64,000 bases of DNA from Stappia albiluteola. GTDB lineage: Bacteria; Pseudomonadota; Alphaproteobacteria; Rhizobiales; Stappiaceae. The translations under genes and the position numbers were made by a program. The notes beneath the pieces are model-generated. The model was not told where the DNA came from and made no database searches. It saw only the letters and a program-made list of their open reading frames with translations. This document shows positions 53,814-64,000 of this stretch, piece by piece (position 1 is the stretch's first letter; the number at the start of each line of letters is the position of its first letter). Location: positions 69,328-133,327 of the forward strand of contig NZ_JACFXV010000067.1 in the NCBI RefSeq assembly GCF_014050225.1, in the 5' to 3' direction.

Positions 53814-54896
53814 ATGACTGAAAGGGTTCTCGTTCTCATCGGCACCAACAAGGGCGCGTTCGTGCTGGAAAGCGACAGGAACCGCGCCGACTGGAAATTG
53901 CGCGGCCCCTATTGCGACCACTGGGTGATCCATCATGTGATCGCGGACCCCGCGAGCGGCACGCTCTATGCCGGCGGTGGCAACGGCTGGACCGGAGCCG
54001 GGGTGTGGCGCTCCGACGATCTCGGCCACAACTGGCGGCTCTCCGGCGAGGGGCTTGCCTATGACGAGGACGAGCCGAAGCTCACGTCCGTATGGAGCCT
54101 GGCGAAATCGAACGGCCAGCTGCTTGCGGGCGTCGAACCGGCGGGCCTGTTCGAAAGCCGCGACGGCGGAGAGAGCTTCACCCATGTCGAGGGCCTGCGG
54201 GCACACCCCTCGCGGCCTGAATGGCAAAGCGGCGGCGGCGGTATGATCCTGCATTCGCTGGTCGCCGATCCGCGAGACGGCGACGAGATCTGGGTGGGCA
54301 TTTCGGTTGCCGGCGTGTTCCACTCCGCAGACGGCGGCGGGACATGGGCTCCGCGCAATCGCGGCACGCGGGCCGACTACAACCCGGAAGACCAGCGCTA
54401 TCCCGAATACGGACAGTGTGTACATTCGCTGGTGCGGGCTGCGGGCGACAAGGTCCGCCTCTATCAGCAGAACCATTGCGGCATGTACCGCAGCGATGAC
54501 GGCGGCATCGAGTGGCAGAGCATCGAGGACGGATTGCCGTCGAGCTTCGGATTTCCGGCCGCCGCCCACCCGCGTGATCCCGATACCCTTTATCTGGTGC
54601 CGCTTAATGGCGACAGCGCCGGGCGCTATATGCCGGAGGGCCGGGCGGCGGTCTGGCGCAGCCGCGACGGCGGACGGAGCTGGGCCGATCTTCGCAACGG
54701 CCTGCCGCAGGAAAACGCCTTCCTCTGCATCCTGCGCCAGGCCTTGACGACGGATAGCCTGGATCCGGTCGGCGTCTATTTCGGCTCAAATTCGGGGAGC
54801 CTGTTCGCCAGTCGCGACGAAGGGGAGAACTGGACGATGATCGCCCAGCATCTGCCCATCATCTTTTCGCTGGAAACCGTGGTGCTGGACACGTGA
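53814..54896 (+). CDS. BNR/Asp-box beta-propeller protein
   Basis: A 360-residue soluble protein with about six Asp-box motifs spread through the chain (SDDLGHNW, SRDGGESF, SADGGGTW, SDDGGIEW, SRDGGRSW, SRDEGENW), indicating a sialidase-like or VPS10-like beta-propeller. No signal peptide is seen, so it is probably cytoplasmic. Typical annotations are exo-alpha-sialidase or glycosyl hydrolase, but catalytic sialidase residues are not evident. Function unknown. Confidence 0.8.
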   Translation: MTERVLVLIGTNKGAFVLESDRNRADWKLRGPYCDHWVIHHVIADPASGTLYAGGGNGWTGAGVWRSDDLGHNWRLSGEGLAYDEDEPKLTSVWSLAKSNGQLLAGVEPAGLFESRDGGESFTHVEGLRAHPSRPEWQSGGGGMILHSLVADPRDGDEIWVGISVAGVFHSADGGGTWAPRNRGTRADYNPEDQRYPEYGQCVHSLVRAAGDKVRLYQQNHCGMYRSDDGGIEWQSIEDGLPSSFGFPAAAHPRDPDTLYLVPLNGDSAGRYMPEGRAAVWRSRDGGRSWADLRNGLPQENAFLCILRQALTTDSLDPVGVYFGSNSGSLFASRDEGENWTMIAQHLPIIFSLETVVLDT

Positions 54897-54902
54897 TCGG
54901 CG

Positions 54903-55757
54903 TCAGTCGAAGTCGAAGAGGCGGGCTGGGCTGTCCACCAGAACGGACTGCAATGCGCTTTGCGGCGCCCACCCGAGCACCAGGTCGAGCAGTCCGGCGT
55001 CATCGGGGTAGTCCTCGGTACGCCTCACCTGGTTATGCGGCCAGTTGGTGCCCCAGATGATCCGTTCGGGTGCATAAGCCGCGATCTTGCGGGCCACCGC
55101 CGCGATGTCCGAATAATCCGGCCCGCCGGTGCGGGAGGACTCATAGCAGCCGGCGAATTTAAACCAGCAGTTGCCGCGGTCGATGAGGCGCTTCACCGCA
55201 TCGACCTCGGCGCTGTCCGGCGTCGTGCCGGAGAAGAACTTGCCATGGTGGTCGATGATGTAGCGGCTTTCTATCGCCTCGAGCTTCGGCATGTGTGCTA
55301 GGATACGGCTGCCATCGAACTGGACGGCGACCGTCCAGCCGAAGTCATGTGCGCGGGCGTCGACGCCGGCCAGACCGTCGAGACCGACGGCACCGCCGGC
55401 CAAGTCCATGATGCGGGCGCCGCGAATGCCGCCCTCGTGCAGGCGCTTCATCTCCGCATCGGGCGTGTCGCTGGTAATGACGGCCACGCCGCGCGCGACC
55501 GGCCCCATCGCCGCGACGCACGCAAGCAGACAGTCATTGTTGAACTGATGCGCGTTGCCCTGCGTGACCACGACGCGGTCGATGCCGAGCCATTCCATCA
55601 CCTGCCGGTAGTCGTCCGGACCCGGCGTGCCCTCGGGCACCGGTGGCCCGCCGGCTTCGGCCGGATAGTCCGGCAGGTAGAGGTGCATCTGGGTGTCGGT
55701 GGCACCCTTCGGCAGCACGGTCTTCGGCGTGTCGCCGGAAAGCTTACGGACCAGCAT
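54903..55757 (-). CDS. gli: D-galactarolactone isomerase-like amidohydrolase
   Basis: A 284-residue amidohydrolase-2 family TIM barrel. It has TDTQMHLYLPDYP near the N-terminus, YIIDHHGKFF, WFKFAGCYESSR and IIWGTNWPHNQ. These match the Agrobacterium galactarolactone isomerase, which interconverts aldaro-1,5 and 1,4 lactones made by uronate dehydrogenase. It lies 8 bp after gci, and the operon order kdgD-gci-gli supports the call. Confidence 0.87.
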   Translation of the reverse strand: MLVRKLSGDTPKTVLPKGATDTQMHLYLPDYPAEAGGPPVPEGTPGPDDYRQVMEWLGIDRVVVTQGNAHQFNNDCLLACVAAMGPVARGVAVITSDTPDAEMKRLHEGGIRGARIMDLAGGAVGLDGLAGVDARAHDFGWTVAVQFDGSRILAHMPKLEAIESRYIIDHHGKFFSGTTPDSAEVDAVKRLIDRGNCWFKFAGCYESSRTGGPDYSDIAAVARKIAAYAPERIIWGTNWPHNQVRRTEDYPDDAGLLDLVLGWAPQSALQSVLVDSPARLFDFD

Positions 55758-55765
55758 CGGCGTTC

Positions 55766-57981
<2,216 letters not shown>

Positions 57982-57993
57982 TAACTTTGAGGT

Positions 57994-58755
57994 CTAGCCG
58001 CGGCGCAGCATGGTGCGGTAGCGCTGTTGGCTGCCTTTCAGATGAATGCGCATGGCCTCCTGGGCCGCTGTCTCGTCCTGTGCCGAGATGGCGTCGGCGA
58101 TTCGCCGGTGCTCCGCCTGGATGCGGGCAAGATAGTCGCCGGGCGTGTGTTCCACGTCGCTGTCCTGCAGGGACGTGCGCGGAATAACGTTCCTGCCCAT
58201 CACTTCGAGGAATTCGCGAAAGCGCGGATTGTTGGTCGCGTCGGCGATTGCCAGGTGAAAGGCGAAGTCCGCCTCGATGGTCGGCTCGCCGCGGGCGATG
58301 TGCTGACCGATCTCCGACAGCCGCTCGTGGATCGCTTCGTCCTGTGCGGGAGAGCGGCGGGCGGCAGCAAGGGACGCGGCTTCCACCTCGACGGCGGTGC
58401 GCAGCTCAAGTACCTCAATAATTGAGGAAATTCGCGCTGGATCGAAAGAGCGGAACGGCTGGCTGGCCGATGGCTGGTTGGAAATGACGAAGACGCCCGC
58501 ACCCTGCCGGGCTTCGACGAGACCATCCGCGCGCAGCGACGCGATCGCCTCGCGAATGACCGTGCGGCTGACCTCGTATTGCCGCGTCAGGCCCGCCTCG
58601 CTGGGCAGTCTTTCGCCGGCCAGGATTTCTCCGGCCAGGATCGCGCGCCGCAACTCGCCGCTGACCTTGGCGACGAGATTCGTGCGCCCGCGCGTCTTAG
58701 CCTGCGCCGGCCTCTCGTCCTGTTTCGTCGCTGAATGTTCCAAGACCTGCTTCAC
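57994..58755 (-). CDS. FadR/GntR-family regulator of the uronate oxidation locus
   Basis: A regulator with N-terminal winged helix (LVAKVSGELRRAILAGEI, LTRQYEVSRTVIREAIASLRADGLVEARQGAGVFV) and C-terminal FCD domain (VLELRTAVEVEAASLAA ... DFAFHLAIADATNNP ... HRRIADAI). The start is uncertain: the frame is open to 58878, but its first codons overlap the operator-like region, so a GTG at 58755 (about 253 residues) is preferred here. It sits between kdgD and the divergent TRAP operon and probably represses both in the absence of a sugar-acid inducer. Confidence 0.86.
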   Translation of the reverse strand: MKQVLEHSATKQDERPAQAKTRGRTNLVAKVSGELRRAILAGEILAGERLPSEAGLTRQYEVSRTVIREAIASLRADGLVEARQGAGVFVISNQPSASQPFRSFDPARISSIIEVLELRTAVEVEAASLAAARRSPAQDEAIHERLSEIGQHIARGEPTIEADFAFHLAIADATNNPRFREFLEVMGRNVIPRTSLQDSDVEHTPGDYLARIQAEHRRIADAISAQDETAAQEAMRIHLKGSQQRYRTMLRRG

Positions 58756-58839
58756 CGCCTTGTTCTTGCTCGTTCCGCCAATGGTCCCGCGCCCCTGCCA
58801 ACTGTCAATACAAGTCACGCCAGGCAGCACGATCGTCTG

Positions 58840-58885
58840 TTGACGGGGTGTCGACAACATGTAATATGACATTCGCATTTACATA
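58840..58885 (+). promoter_or_regulatory. TRAP operon promoter and candidate FadR-type operator
   Basis: TTGACG (58840-58845), 16 bp, TAATAT (58862-58867) form a plus-strand promoter. The near-palindrome ATGTAATATGACAT (58859-58872, 12 of 14 symmetric) overlaps the -10 box, and a second element centred on CATATG with a repeated TATGACA follows. The half-sites resemble those upstream of kdgD. Confidence 0.55.
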
Positions 58886-58966
58886 TGACAAGATGATGCG
58901 GCGGCGCGGTCATGCTGCCGAACTTGTCGCGACAATCCGCGTTTTCGCATCTGGGAGGAGAGAGAA

Positions 58967-59953
58967 ATGCGACTAGAAAAGCTGCTGCGCGTAACTGCGC
59001 TCGCCGGGACCCTCGTGGCGCTCGCCGGCGCGTCGGCGATTGCCGCGGACTGGCGCGGCTGGAACATCCATCCGGAAGGCTATCCGAACACCGTCGCCCT
59101 CGAGCAGTTCGCCAAGGACGTGGCGGAGAAGACCGATGGCCGGGTAACCCCGACCGTCTATAACGGCGGCGTGCTCGGTTCGCAGCCGGACGCCATCGAG
59201 CAGACGCGCAACGGCGCGCTCGACTTTGCCAACTTCAACCTCGGACCCATGGGCCCCATCGTTCCGGCCACCAACGTCCTGTCGCTTCCCTTCCTCTTCA
59301 CCGGCGTCGACCAGATGCACAAGGTGATGGACGGCGAAATCGGCCAGCGCTTCTCCGATGCCATGGCAGAACAGGGACTGGTGGCGCTTGCCTGGTACGA
59401 TTCCGGCTCGCGCAGCTTCTACAACACCCGGCAGCCGATCCAGACCCCCGCCGATCTCGCCGGTATGAAGGTGCGGGTGATGAACAACGATCTCTACGTG
59501 CAGATGATCGACCAGCTTGGGGGGAACGCCACGCCGATGGCCTATGGCGAAGTCTATCAGTCGCTGAAGACCGGCGTGATCGACGGCGCGGAGAACAATT
59601 ACCCCTCGTTCGAATCGAGCAACCACTACGAGGTCGCCAAGTTCTATTCGATCACCGACCACCTGATCATTCCGGAATGCGTCTGCATCGCCAAGGCGAG
59701 TTGGGACAAGCTTTCTCCGGAAGACCAGGAGATCGTGCGCCAGGCCGCCATCGACTCCGCCACCCTTCAGCGCAAGCTTTGGGAGGAGCGTTCGGTCGCC
59801 AGCCGCCAGAAGGTCGAGGAATCCGGCGTCAAGGTGAACGAGGTGCAGGACAAGAAGGCCTTCCAGGAAAAAATGGCTCCGGTCTATGCCGCCTTCATCA
59901 AGGCCAATCCGGACCTCGAGGAGTGGATCACCGCGATCCAGTCCACCAATTAA
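58967..59953 (+). CDS. dctP: TRAP transporter solute-binding protein (uronate oxidation locus)
   Basis: A 328-residue DctP-family periplasmic protein. The signal peptide ends ASAIAADWRGWNIHPEG, and the core has LAGMKVRVMNNDLYVQM with the carboxylate-binding arginine and ATPMAYGEVYQSLKTGVIDGAENN. It is only distantly similar to the other DctP at 45916. Context with udh, gli, gci and kdgD suggests galacturonate or glucuronate as substrate. GGGAGGAGAG precedes the ATG. Confidence 0.92.
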   Translation: MRLEKLLRVTALAGTLVALAGASAIAADWRGWNIHPEGYPNTVALEQFAKDVAEKTDGRVTPTVYNGGVLGSQPDAIEQTRNGALDFANFNLGPMGPIVPATNVLSLPFLFTGVDQMHKVMDGEIGQRFSDAMAEQGLVALAWYDSGSRSFYNTRQPIQTPADLAGMKVRVMNNDLYVQMIDQLGGNATPMAYGEVYQSLKTGVIDGAENNYPSFESSNHYEVAKFYSITDHLIIPECVCIAKASWDKLSPEDQEIVRQAAIDSATLQRKLWEERSVASRQKVEESGVKVNEVQDKKAFQEKMAPVYAAFIKANPDLEEWITAIQSTN

Positions 59954-59971
59954 GCAGCCTTCCACTCAACT

Positions 59972-59996
59972 GGCCCGGGAGCGTCGCTTCCGGGCC
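59972..59996 (+). terminator. Hairpin between dctP and dctQ, attenuator-like
   Basis: GGCCCGGGAGCG pairs with CGCTTCCGGGCC across a single-base apex (one G-T pair), then TTTCTTTCC. It looks like an intrinsic terminator inside the operon, which would reduce permease expression relative to the binding protein. Confidence 0.7.
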
Positions 59997-60019
59997 TTTC
60001 TTTCCTGTCGGAGTTTGCC

Positions 60020-60556
60020 TTGAGCGTATCTCAGGAGGCCGGCGATGCCGGTCCGAAGATAGATGCCCGGCCGGCAGCCGAGAAAGTGCTCGACTGGCTT
60101 ACCTGGGCATGCATGGTCGTCGCCGGAACCTTGCTCGTAATTCTGGTTGCGATCTTCGGCTGGCTGGTCTTCGGCCGCTATGTGCTGAACAGCACGCCGA
60201 CATGGGTGGAACAATGGTCGCTGATCATCGTCGCCTATGTCACTTTCCTTGGGGCGGCCGTCGGTATTCGCAGAGGCACCCATCTCAGCATCGATTTCGT
60301 GCGTGAGGCGATGCCGGGTGCCGTTCGCATCCCGCTGCATCTCCTCAGCGATCTGATGATGATCGTCTTCGGCGCCTTCATGGGCTGGCAGGGCTGGCTG
60401 CTCGTCGCCACCAACGTCAACCGTATCGTGCCGCTGATCAACATCTCCGAAAGCTGGCGCGCCGCTCCGGTGATGGTCTGCGGCATCCTTATCGTCCTCT
60501 TTGCCTCATTCGACATGCTGGCGCGCATTCAGCGCGGCATCTCGCGCGGAGTTTGA
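60020..60556 (+). CDS. dctQ: TRAP transporter small permease subunit DctQ
   Basis: A 178-residue protein with four membrane helices and a ~20-residue polar N-terminus. It shows FGRYVLNSTPTWVEQWSLIIVAYVTFLGAAVG and RRGTHLSIDFV, typical of DctQ. The start is read as TTG 60020 with GGAG upstream. Confidence 0.88.
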   Translation: MSVSQEAGDAGPKIDARPAAEKVLDWLTWACMVVAGTLLVILVAIFGWLVFGRYVLNSTPTWVEQWSLIIVAYVTFLGAAVGIRRGTHLSIDFVREAMPGAVRIPLHLLSDLMMIVFGAFMGWQGWLLVATNVNRIVPLINISESWRAAPVMVCGILIVLFASFDMLARIQRGISRGV

Positions 60557-60561
60557 CTTAC

Positions 60562-61839
60562 ATGGGGCTTCTCATCCTGTTCGGCCTCTTCTTCGGCGCC
60601 ATGATCGCCGGCGTACCGGTCGCCTTCGCGCTCGGCATCGCGACGGTCGCGGGCTTCCTTTACGAAGGTCTGCCGCTCTTCGTCGCGTTCCAGCGCATCC
60701 TGTCCGGCATATCCGTCTTCTCGCTGCTGGCCATTCCCTTTTTCATCTTCGCCGGCGAACTGATGCTGCAGGGCGGCATCGCCAACCGGTTGGTGCGGTT
60801 GGCTGCCGCCGCCGTCGGCAGCCTGCGCGGCGGCCTCGGCATCGTAAACGTGGCCTCGTCGATGCTCTTCGGCGGCATCTCCGGTTCGGCGGTGGCGGAT
60901 ACGTCGGCGCTGGGTTCGATCCTGATGCCGGTGATGAAGGACAAGGGCTACGATGCCGACTATGCGGTCAACGTCACGGTGACGTCGTCAATCGCCGGCG
61001 TCGTCATCCCGCCGAGCCACAACATGATCCTGTTCGCGGTGGCCGCCGGCGGCGTGTCGGTTTCCAAGCTCTTCATCGCGGGCATCGTACCGGGCGTGCT
61101 GATGTGCCTGTGCCTCGGCGTCGCCGCCTATATCGTGGCCGTCAAGCGCGGCTACGGTTCAGAACCCTTCCCGGGCTTCACGGTGCTCGCCGGCAGCTTC
61201 ATCGTCGCGCTGCCGGGTCTCTTCACGGCGGTGATCATCGTTGGCGGCGTGTTGTCCGGTATCATGACGGTGACGGAATCGGGTGCCTTCGGCGCGATCT
61301 ATGCCCTGGCCGTGACCGCGCTCGTCTATCGCGAGCTGAGCTGGGAAGGCTTCAAGGCGGCGGTGGCCGGCGCCGTGCGCACCACGTCCCTGGTGATGAT
61401 CCTCGTCGGCTGCGCCTCTGCCTTCGCCTATCTGCTGGCGCTCTACAGGGTGCCGGAACTGCTGGCCAGTGCGCTCACTTTCGTCTCCAGCGAGCCCGTG
61501 GTCATCCTGCTGATGCTCAACCTGATCCTGCTGGCACTTGGCATGATCATGGACATGGCCGCGCTCATTCTGATCTGCACGCCGATCTTCCTGCCGGTGC
61601 TGCGCGATCTCGGCATGGACCCGGTGCAGTTCGGCATCATCATGATGATGAACCTCGGGCTTGGCCTGTGCACGCCGCCGGTCGGCGCCTGCCTTTTCGT
61701 CGGCTGCGTCATAGGCGGTGTGAAGATAGAGAACGCGGTCAAGACGATCTGGCCCTTCTATCTGGCGATTTTCGTGGCATTGATGTTGACCACCTACGTG
61801 CCGGCGATATCCCTGACGCTACCCGGACTGTTCGAATGA
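60562..61839 (+). CDS. dctM: TRAP transporter large permease subunit DctM
   Basis: A 425-residue polytopic permease with GGISGSAVADTSALGSILMPVM, PPSHNMILFAVAAGGVSVSKLF and CTPPVGACLFVG. The ATG at 60562 has GGAG 10 bp before; a TTG overlapping the dctQ stop at 60553 is the alternative. It completes the second TRAP system and is followed 9 bp later by udh. Confidence 0.93.
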   Translation: MGLLILFGLFFGAMIAGVPVAFALGIATVAGFLYEGLPLFVAFQRILSGISVFSLLAIPFFIFAGELMLQGGIANRLVRLAAAAVGSLRGGLGIVNVASSMLFGGISGSAVADTSALGSILMPVMKDKGYDADYAVNVTVTSSIAGVVIPPSHNMILFAVAAGGVSVSKLFIAGIVPGVLMCLCLGVAAYIVAVKRGYGSEPFPGFTVLAGSFIVALPGLFTAVIIVGGVLSGIMTVTESGAFGAIYALAVTALVYRELSWEGFKAAVAGAVRTTSLVMILVGCASAFAYLLALYRVPELLASALTFVSSEPVVILLMLNLILLALGMIMDMAALILICTPIFLPVLRDLGMDPVQFGIIMMMNLGLGLCTPPVGACLFVGCVIGGVKIENAVKTIWPFYLAIFVALMLTTYVPAISLTLPGLFE

Positions 61840-61848
61840 GGAATGACG

Positions 61849-62643
61849 ATGTTGAAACGACTGCTGATCACCGGCGCAAATGGCGGGCTGGGCAGGATGG
61901 CGCGTGAGCGCCTCGGCCATATCGCCGAGACGATCCGGCTGTCGGATATCGTGGCGCCCGCGCCGGCGGGTGAAAGGGAGGAGGTCGTCGTCTGCGATCT
62001 GGGAGACATGGATGCCGTGATGAGCCTGGTGGAGGGCTGCGACGGCATCCTGCATCTGGGCGGAATTTCGGTCGAGGACACGTTCGACAAGATCCTCAAT
62101 GCCAATATTGTCGGCGTGCACAACCTCTACGAGGCGGCCCGCAAGACCGGCAAGCCGCGTATCTTCTTCGCAAGCTCCAACCACGCCATCGGCTTCCATC
62201 GCCAGGACGAGTACCTGGACGCCTCCGCCAACCTGCAGCCCGACGGGCTCTACGGCGTTTCCAAATGCTACGGCGAGGCGATGGCCTCGCTCTACCACAA
62301 CAAGTTCGGCATCGAGACGGCGATCGTGCGCATCGGCTCCTGCTTCCCGGAGCCGGTCGACCACCGGATGCTGGCGACCTGGCTGTCGTTCGACGATTTC
62401 GTCTCGCTCGTTGAATGCATCTTCCGCGCGCCGCGTCTCGGCTGCCCGATCATCTACGGGGCGTCGGACAACGATCTATCCTGGTGGGACAACAAGGCGG
62501 CGCGCTATCTGGGCTGGCGGCCGAAGGACAATTCCTCCCGCTTCCGCGACAAGATCGAGAAGACGGTGGCAAAACCACCCGCCGATGCTGTGCAGTCGGT
62601 CTATCAGGGCGGCAAGTTCGTGGCCGATCCGATCTTCGAATGA
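61849..62643 (+). CDS. udh: Uronate dehydrogenase
   Basis: A 264-residue short-chain dehydrogenase that oxidises D-galacturonate or D-glucuronate to the aldarolactone with NAD. Rossmann motif TGANGGLGR at about residues 8-16, the HLGGISVEDTFDKILNANIVG stretch, SSNHAIGF and the catalytic pair Tyr135/Lys139 in LYGVSK. These match Agrobacterium Udh. Two ATGs are 6 bp apart; 61849 has GAGGA at the better spacing. It is the last gene of the TRAP operon. Confidence 0.95.
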   Translation: MLKRLLITGANGGLGRMARERLGHIAETIRLSDIVAPAPAGEREEVVVCDLGDMDAVMSLVEGCDGILHLGGISVEDTFDKILNANIVGVHNLYEAARKTGKPRIFFASSNHAIGFHRQDEYLDASANLQPDGLYGVSKCYGEAMASLYHNKFGIETAIVRIGSCFPEPVDHRMLATWLSFDDFVSLVECIFRAPRLGCPIIYGASDNDLSWWDNKAARYLGWRPKDNSSRFRDKIEKTVAKPPADAVQSVYQGGKFVADPIFE

Positions 62644-62699
62644 GGCGGATCGTCGAATAATCTGATATAAGGATGCCATCTTCGTTCGAGGAGATCGAA

Positions 62700-63596
62700 A
62701 TGGTATCCGATCCCGGCACGCCGACCCTGGATCAGCTCCAGGTCCTTCTGGCTGTCGTCGACGCGGGAAGTTTCGCAGGAGCGGCACGCAGCCTCAACCG
62801 CGCGACGTCGGTCATCAGCTATTCCATCGCCAATCTGGAAGCACAGCTCGGGCTGACGCTTTTCGACCGGGAGACGACGCGCAAGCCGCGGCTGACGGAC
62901 GCGGGGCGCATGATGGTGGCCGAGGCGCGGACCGTCGCCAACGGCGTCGACAATCTGCGGGCAAAAGCGAGGGGCATCCTGCAAGGGCTCGAAACCGAGT
63001 TGCACCTGGCGCTTGACGTGCTGATGCCGGAAGACAGGGTCGTGGATGCCCTGACCAATTTTCGCGAACAGTTCCCCACGGTGACGCTGCATCTGCATAC
63101 CGAGGCGCTGGGGGCGGTGACCAAGCTGGTTCTCGACGGCGTGGCGCGGCTTGGCGTCAGCGGACCTCTGGAAACGGTGGATCGGATCGAGAGGATCGGC
63201 ATCGGAGGCGTACGGTTGATCCCCGTTGCAGCGCCGCAACATCCCCTGGCACTGGCCGGCCGAAACCCGCCCGGTGCCGGGCGGGAGGAAGTCCAGCTTG
63301 TTCTGACCGACCGCTCGGATCTGACGGCGGGCCGGGATTTCGCGGTTTTCAGCACCCGAACCTGGCGACTCGCAGACCTCAGTTCCAAGCATATGCTGCT
63401 GAAAGCCGGCATCGGCTGGGGCTACATGCCGGAACCGATGGTGAGGGAAGACCTGAAGACGGGTCGGCTGGTCGCGCTCGACATGCCTGAGGGCAAGGGG
63501 CGGGACTATGTCTTCAACGCGATCTACCGGATGGATACCCCACCGGGGCCGGCGGGCTTGTGGCTCATCGAAAGGTTTCTCGGTCAGGAAGCGTGA
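62700..63596 (+). CDS. LysR-family transcriptional regulator
   Basis: A 298-residue LysR protein: N-terminal helix-turn-helix (LDQLQVLLAVVDAGSFAGAARSLNRATSVISYSIANLEAQLGLTLFDRE, residues ~10-58) and a C-terminal ligand domain. The start at 62700 has GAGGAG 6 bp upstream; an ATG at 62673 is less well placed. It follows udh in the same direction after 56 bp, but LysR proteins often act on distant or divergent genes, and its target is unknown. Confidence 0.9.
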   Translation: MVSDPGTPTLDQLQVLLAVVDAGSFAGAARSLNRATSVISYSIANLEAQLGLTLFDRETTRKPRLTDAGRMMVAEARTVANGVDNLRAKARGILQGLETELHLALDVLMPEDRVVDALTNFREQFPTVTLHLHTEALGAVTKLVLDGVARLGVSGPLETVDRIERIGIGGVRLIPVAAPQHPLALAGRNPPGAGREEVQLVLTDRSDLTAGRDFAVFSTRTWRLADLSSKHMLLKAGIGWGYMPEPMVREDLKTGRLVALDMPEGKGRDYVFNAIYRMDTPPGPAGLWLIERFLGQEA

Positions 63597-63609
63597 CCCG
63601 CCGAAAGCT

Positions 63610-63644
63610 CACAGGCTCCCGGGAAAATGCCCGGGGAGCCTGTG
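63610..63644. terminator. Strong hairpin between lysR and doxX
   Basis: CACAGGCTCCCGGG (63610-63623) pairs with CCCGGGGAGCCTGTG (63630-63644), a 14-bp stem with one bulged G and a 6-base loop. It lies between convergent genes and has no long T-run, so it is probably a bidirectional terminator. Confidence 0.7.
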
Positions 63645-63677
63645 GAGATGGCGAGGCAGGCGAGGGGCCGCCTTTCC

Positions 63678-63707
63678 GTCAGGTCAGGCGCCTGTCAGGT
63701 CAGGCGC
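63678..63707. repeat. Tandem 14-bp duplication at the 3' end of doxX
   Basis: GTCAGGTCAGGCGC occurs at 63678-63691 and again at 63694-63707 (16-bp period). The stop codon of the DoxX gene lies in the second copy, so the duplication may have arisen at the end of the gene. Confidence 0.7.
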
Positions 63708-64000
63708 GGCGGGCGTCGAGGCTCAGCCGTCCGGCGCCGAAGGCGACGATCTGCAACAGGCCGCCGGCGATCGAGATATTCTTGAAGAAGTGGATGAACT
63801 GGTTCTGGTCGCTAAGATCGAAGTGGAAGGCGAAGGCCGCTGCCAGGGTGAACAGCGCCATGATCGCCGCGACAGCGCGTGTCCGGTAACCGGCAATTAG
63901 CGCAAGGCTTCCGATGATCTCCACCGCCAGCGCTGCGATATAACCGAGCGTCGCAAAGGGCAGGCCGGCCGATTCAATATAGGCGATCGTTCCGGCGGGG
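63700..64000 (-). CDS. DoxX family membrane protein (partial, runs off window)
   Basis: The C-terminal ~100 residues of a DoxX-type integral membrane protein: GLPFATLGYIAALAVEIIGSLALIAGYRTR, then FHFDLSDQNQFIHFFKNISIAGGLLQIVAFG. The start lies beyond the right edge. DoxX proteins are small four-helix proteins of uncertain role, linked in some bacteria to thiosulfate-quinone metabolism or oxidative stress. Confidence 0.85.
   Translation of the reverse strand, partial: PAGTIAYIESAGLPFATLGYIAALAVEIIGSLALIAGYRTRAVAAIMALFTLAAAFAFHFDLSDQNQFIHFFKNISIAGGLLQIVAFGAGRLSLDARRA

Noticed and set aside
53658-54569. Long N-terminal extension of the VOC protein
   Set aside because: The extension is antisense to the BNR-repeat gene and the VOC domain starts directly after a good ribosome binding site at 53657.
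58756-58878. Extra 41 N-terminal residues on the FadR-type regulator
   Set aside because: The first codons of this extension overlap the candidate promoter and operator of the divergent TRAP operon, and GntR proteins rarely have so long a lead before the winged helix; the start remains uncertain.

Overview
The window looks like a chromosomal or chromid segment of a member of the Rhizobiaceae (Alphaproteobacteria; Agrobacterium/Rhizobium/Sinorhizobium/Shinella-like). It is GC-rich and densely coded, with many ATGA/GTGA overlaps. It carries a short rhizobial-type psd-pssA pair, DUF2865 and CreA proteins, RIME-like intergenic repeats, and a galacturonate oxidation cluster laid out much like the one known from Agrobacterium. 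This is an inference from gene content; no database search was run. No rRNA, tRNA, CRISPR, prophage or insertion sequence was recognised.

Layout. 0.2-19.2 kb is mostly housekeeping: MFS transporter, gltX, DUF2865 protein, MarR regulator, MBL-fold protein, creA, a dithiol ArsR regulator, cysS-GFA-cimA, rarD, LOG protein, LysM protein, ArsR plus an Atm1-type ABC exporter, and psd-pssA for phosphatidylethanolamine synthesis. Two inverted copies of a ~120 bp two-palindrome repeat lie upstream of the MFS gene and of cysS. 19.2-24.6 kb is a PadR-regulated RND efflux operon with a clear palindromic operator.

25.2-41.3 kb is a phenylacetate island: a PuuE-like deacetylase, paaX, paaABCDE, and the minus-strand operon paaG-paaI-paaK-paaR diverging from paaN, then a Liv-type ABC transporter whose binding-protein gene is split from its permease genes by a block of hairpin repeats. 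Together these genes activate phenylacetate (PaaK), epoxidise phenylacetyl-CoA (PaaABCDE), isomerise and open the ring (PaaG and PaaN, at least in part) and salvage dead-end CoA esters (PaaI). Candidate operators for both PaaX and a TetR-type PaaR are visible. The beta-oxidation genes paaF/H/J are not in the window.

42.3-49.8 kb is an isomerase-type hexuronate locus: uxuB-uxuA diverging from a GntR regulator, a TRAP transporter and an idnD-like dehydrogenase. 54.9-62.6 kb is an oxidative hexuronate locus: gli-gci-kdgD, a FadR-type regulator, a second TRAP transporter and udh. It should convert galacturonate or glucuronate through aldarolactone and keto-deoxy-aldarate to 2,5-dioxopentanoate. 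Shared TCATAC/TCATAT half-sites suggest one regulator controls both arms of this second locus.

Between the sugar loci (50.0-53.2 kb) lies the most intriguing region: a two-CBS-domain protein, a PHB-depolymerase-like hydrolase with a cysteine nucleophile, a phosphoribosyltransferase, a dodecin and a fusion of a ribosome-hibernation domain with a cold-shock domain. It is flanked by FNR/FixK-like palindromes, one an exact TTGA-N6-TCAA. It resembles a low-oxygen or dormancy module. A LysR regulator and a truncated DoxX-family gene close the window.
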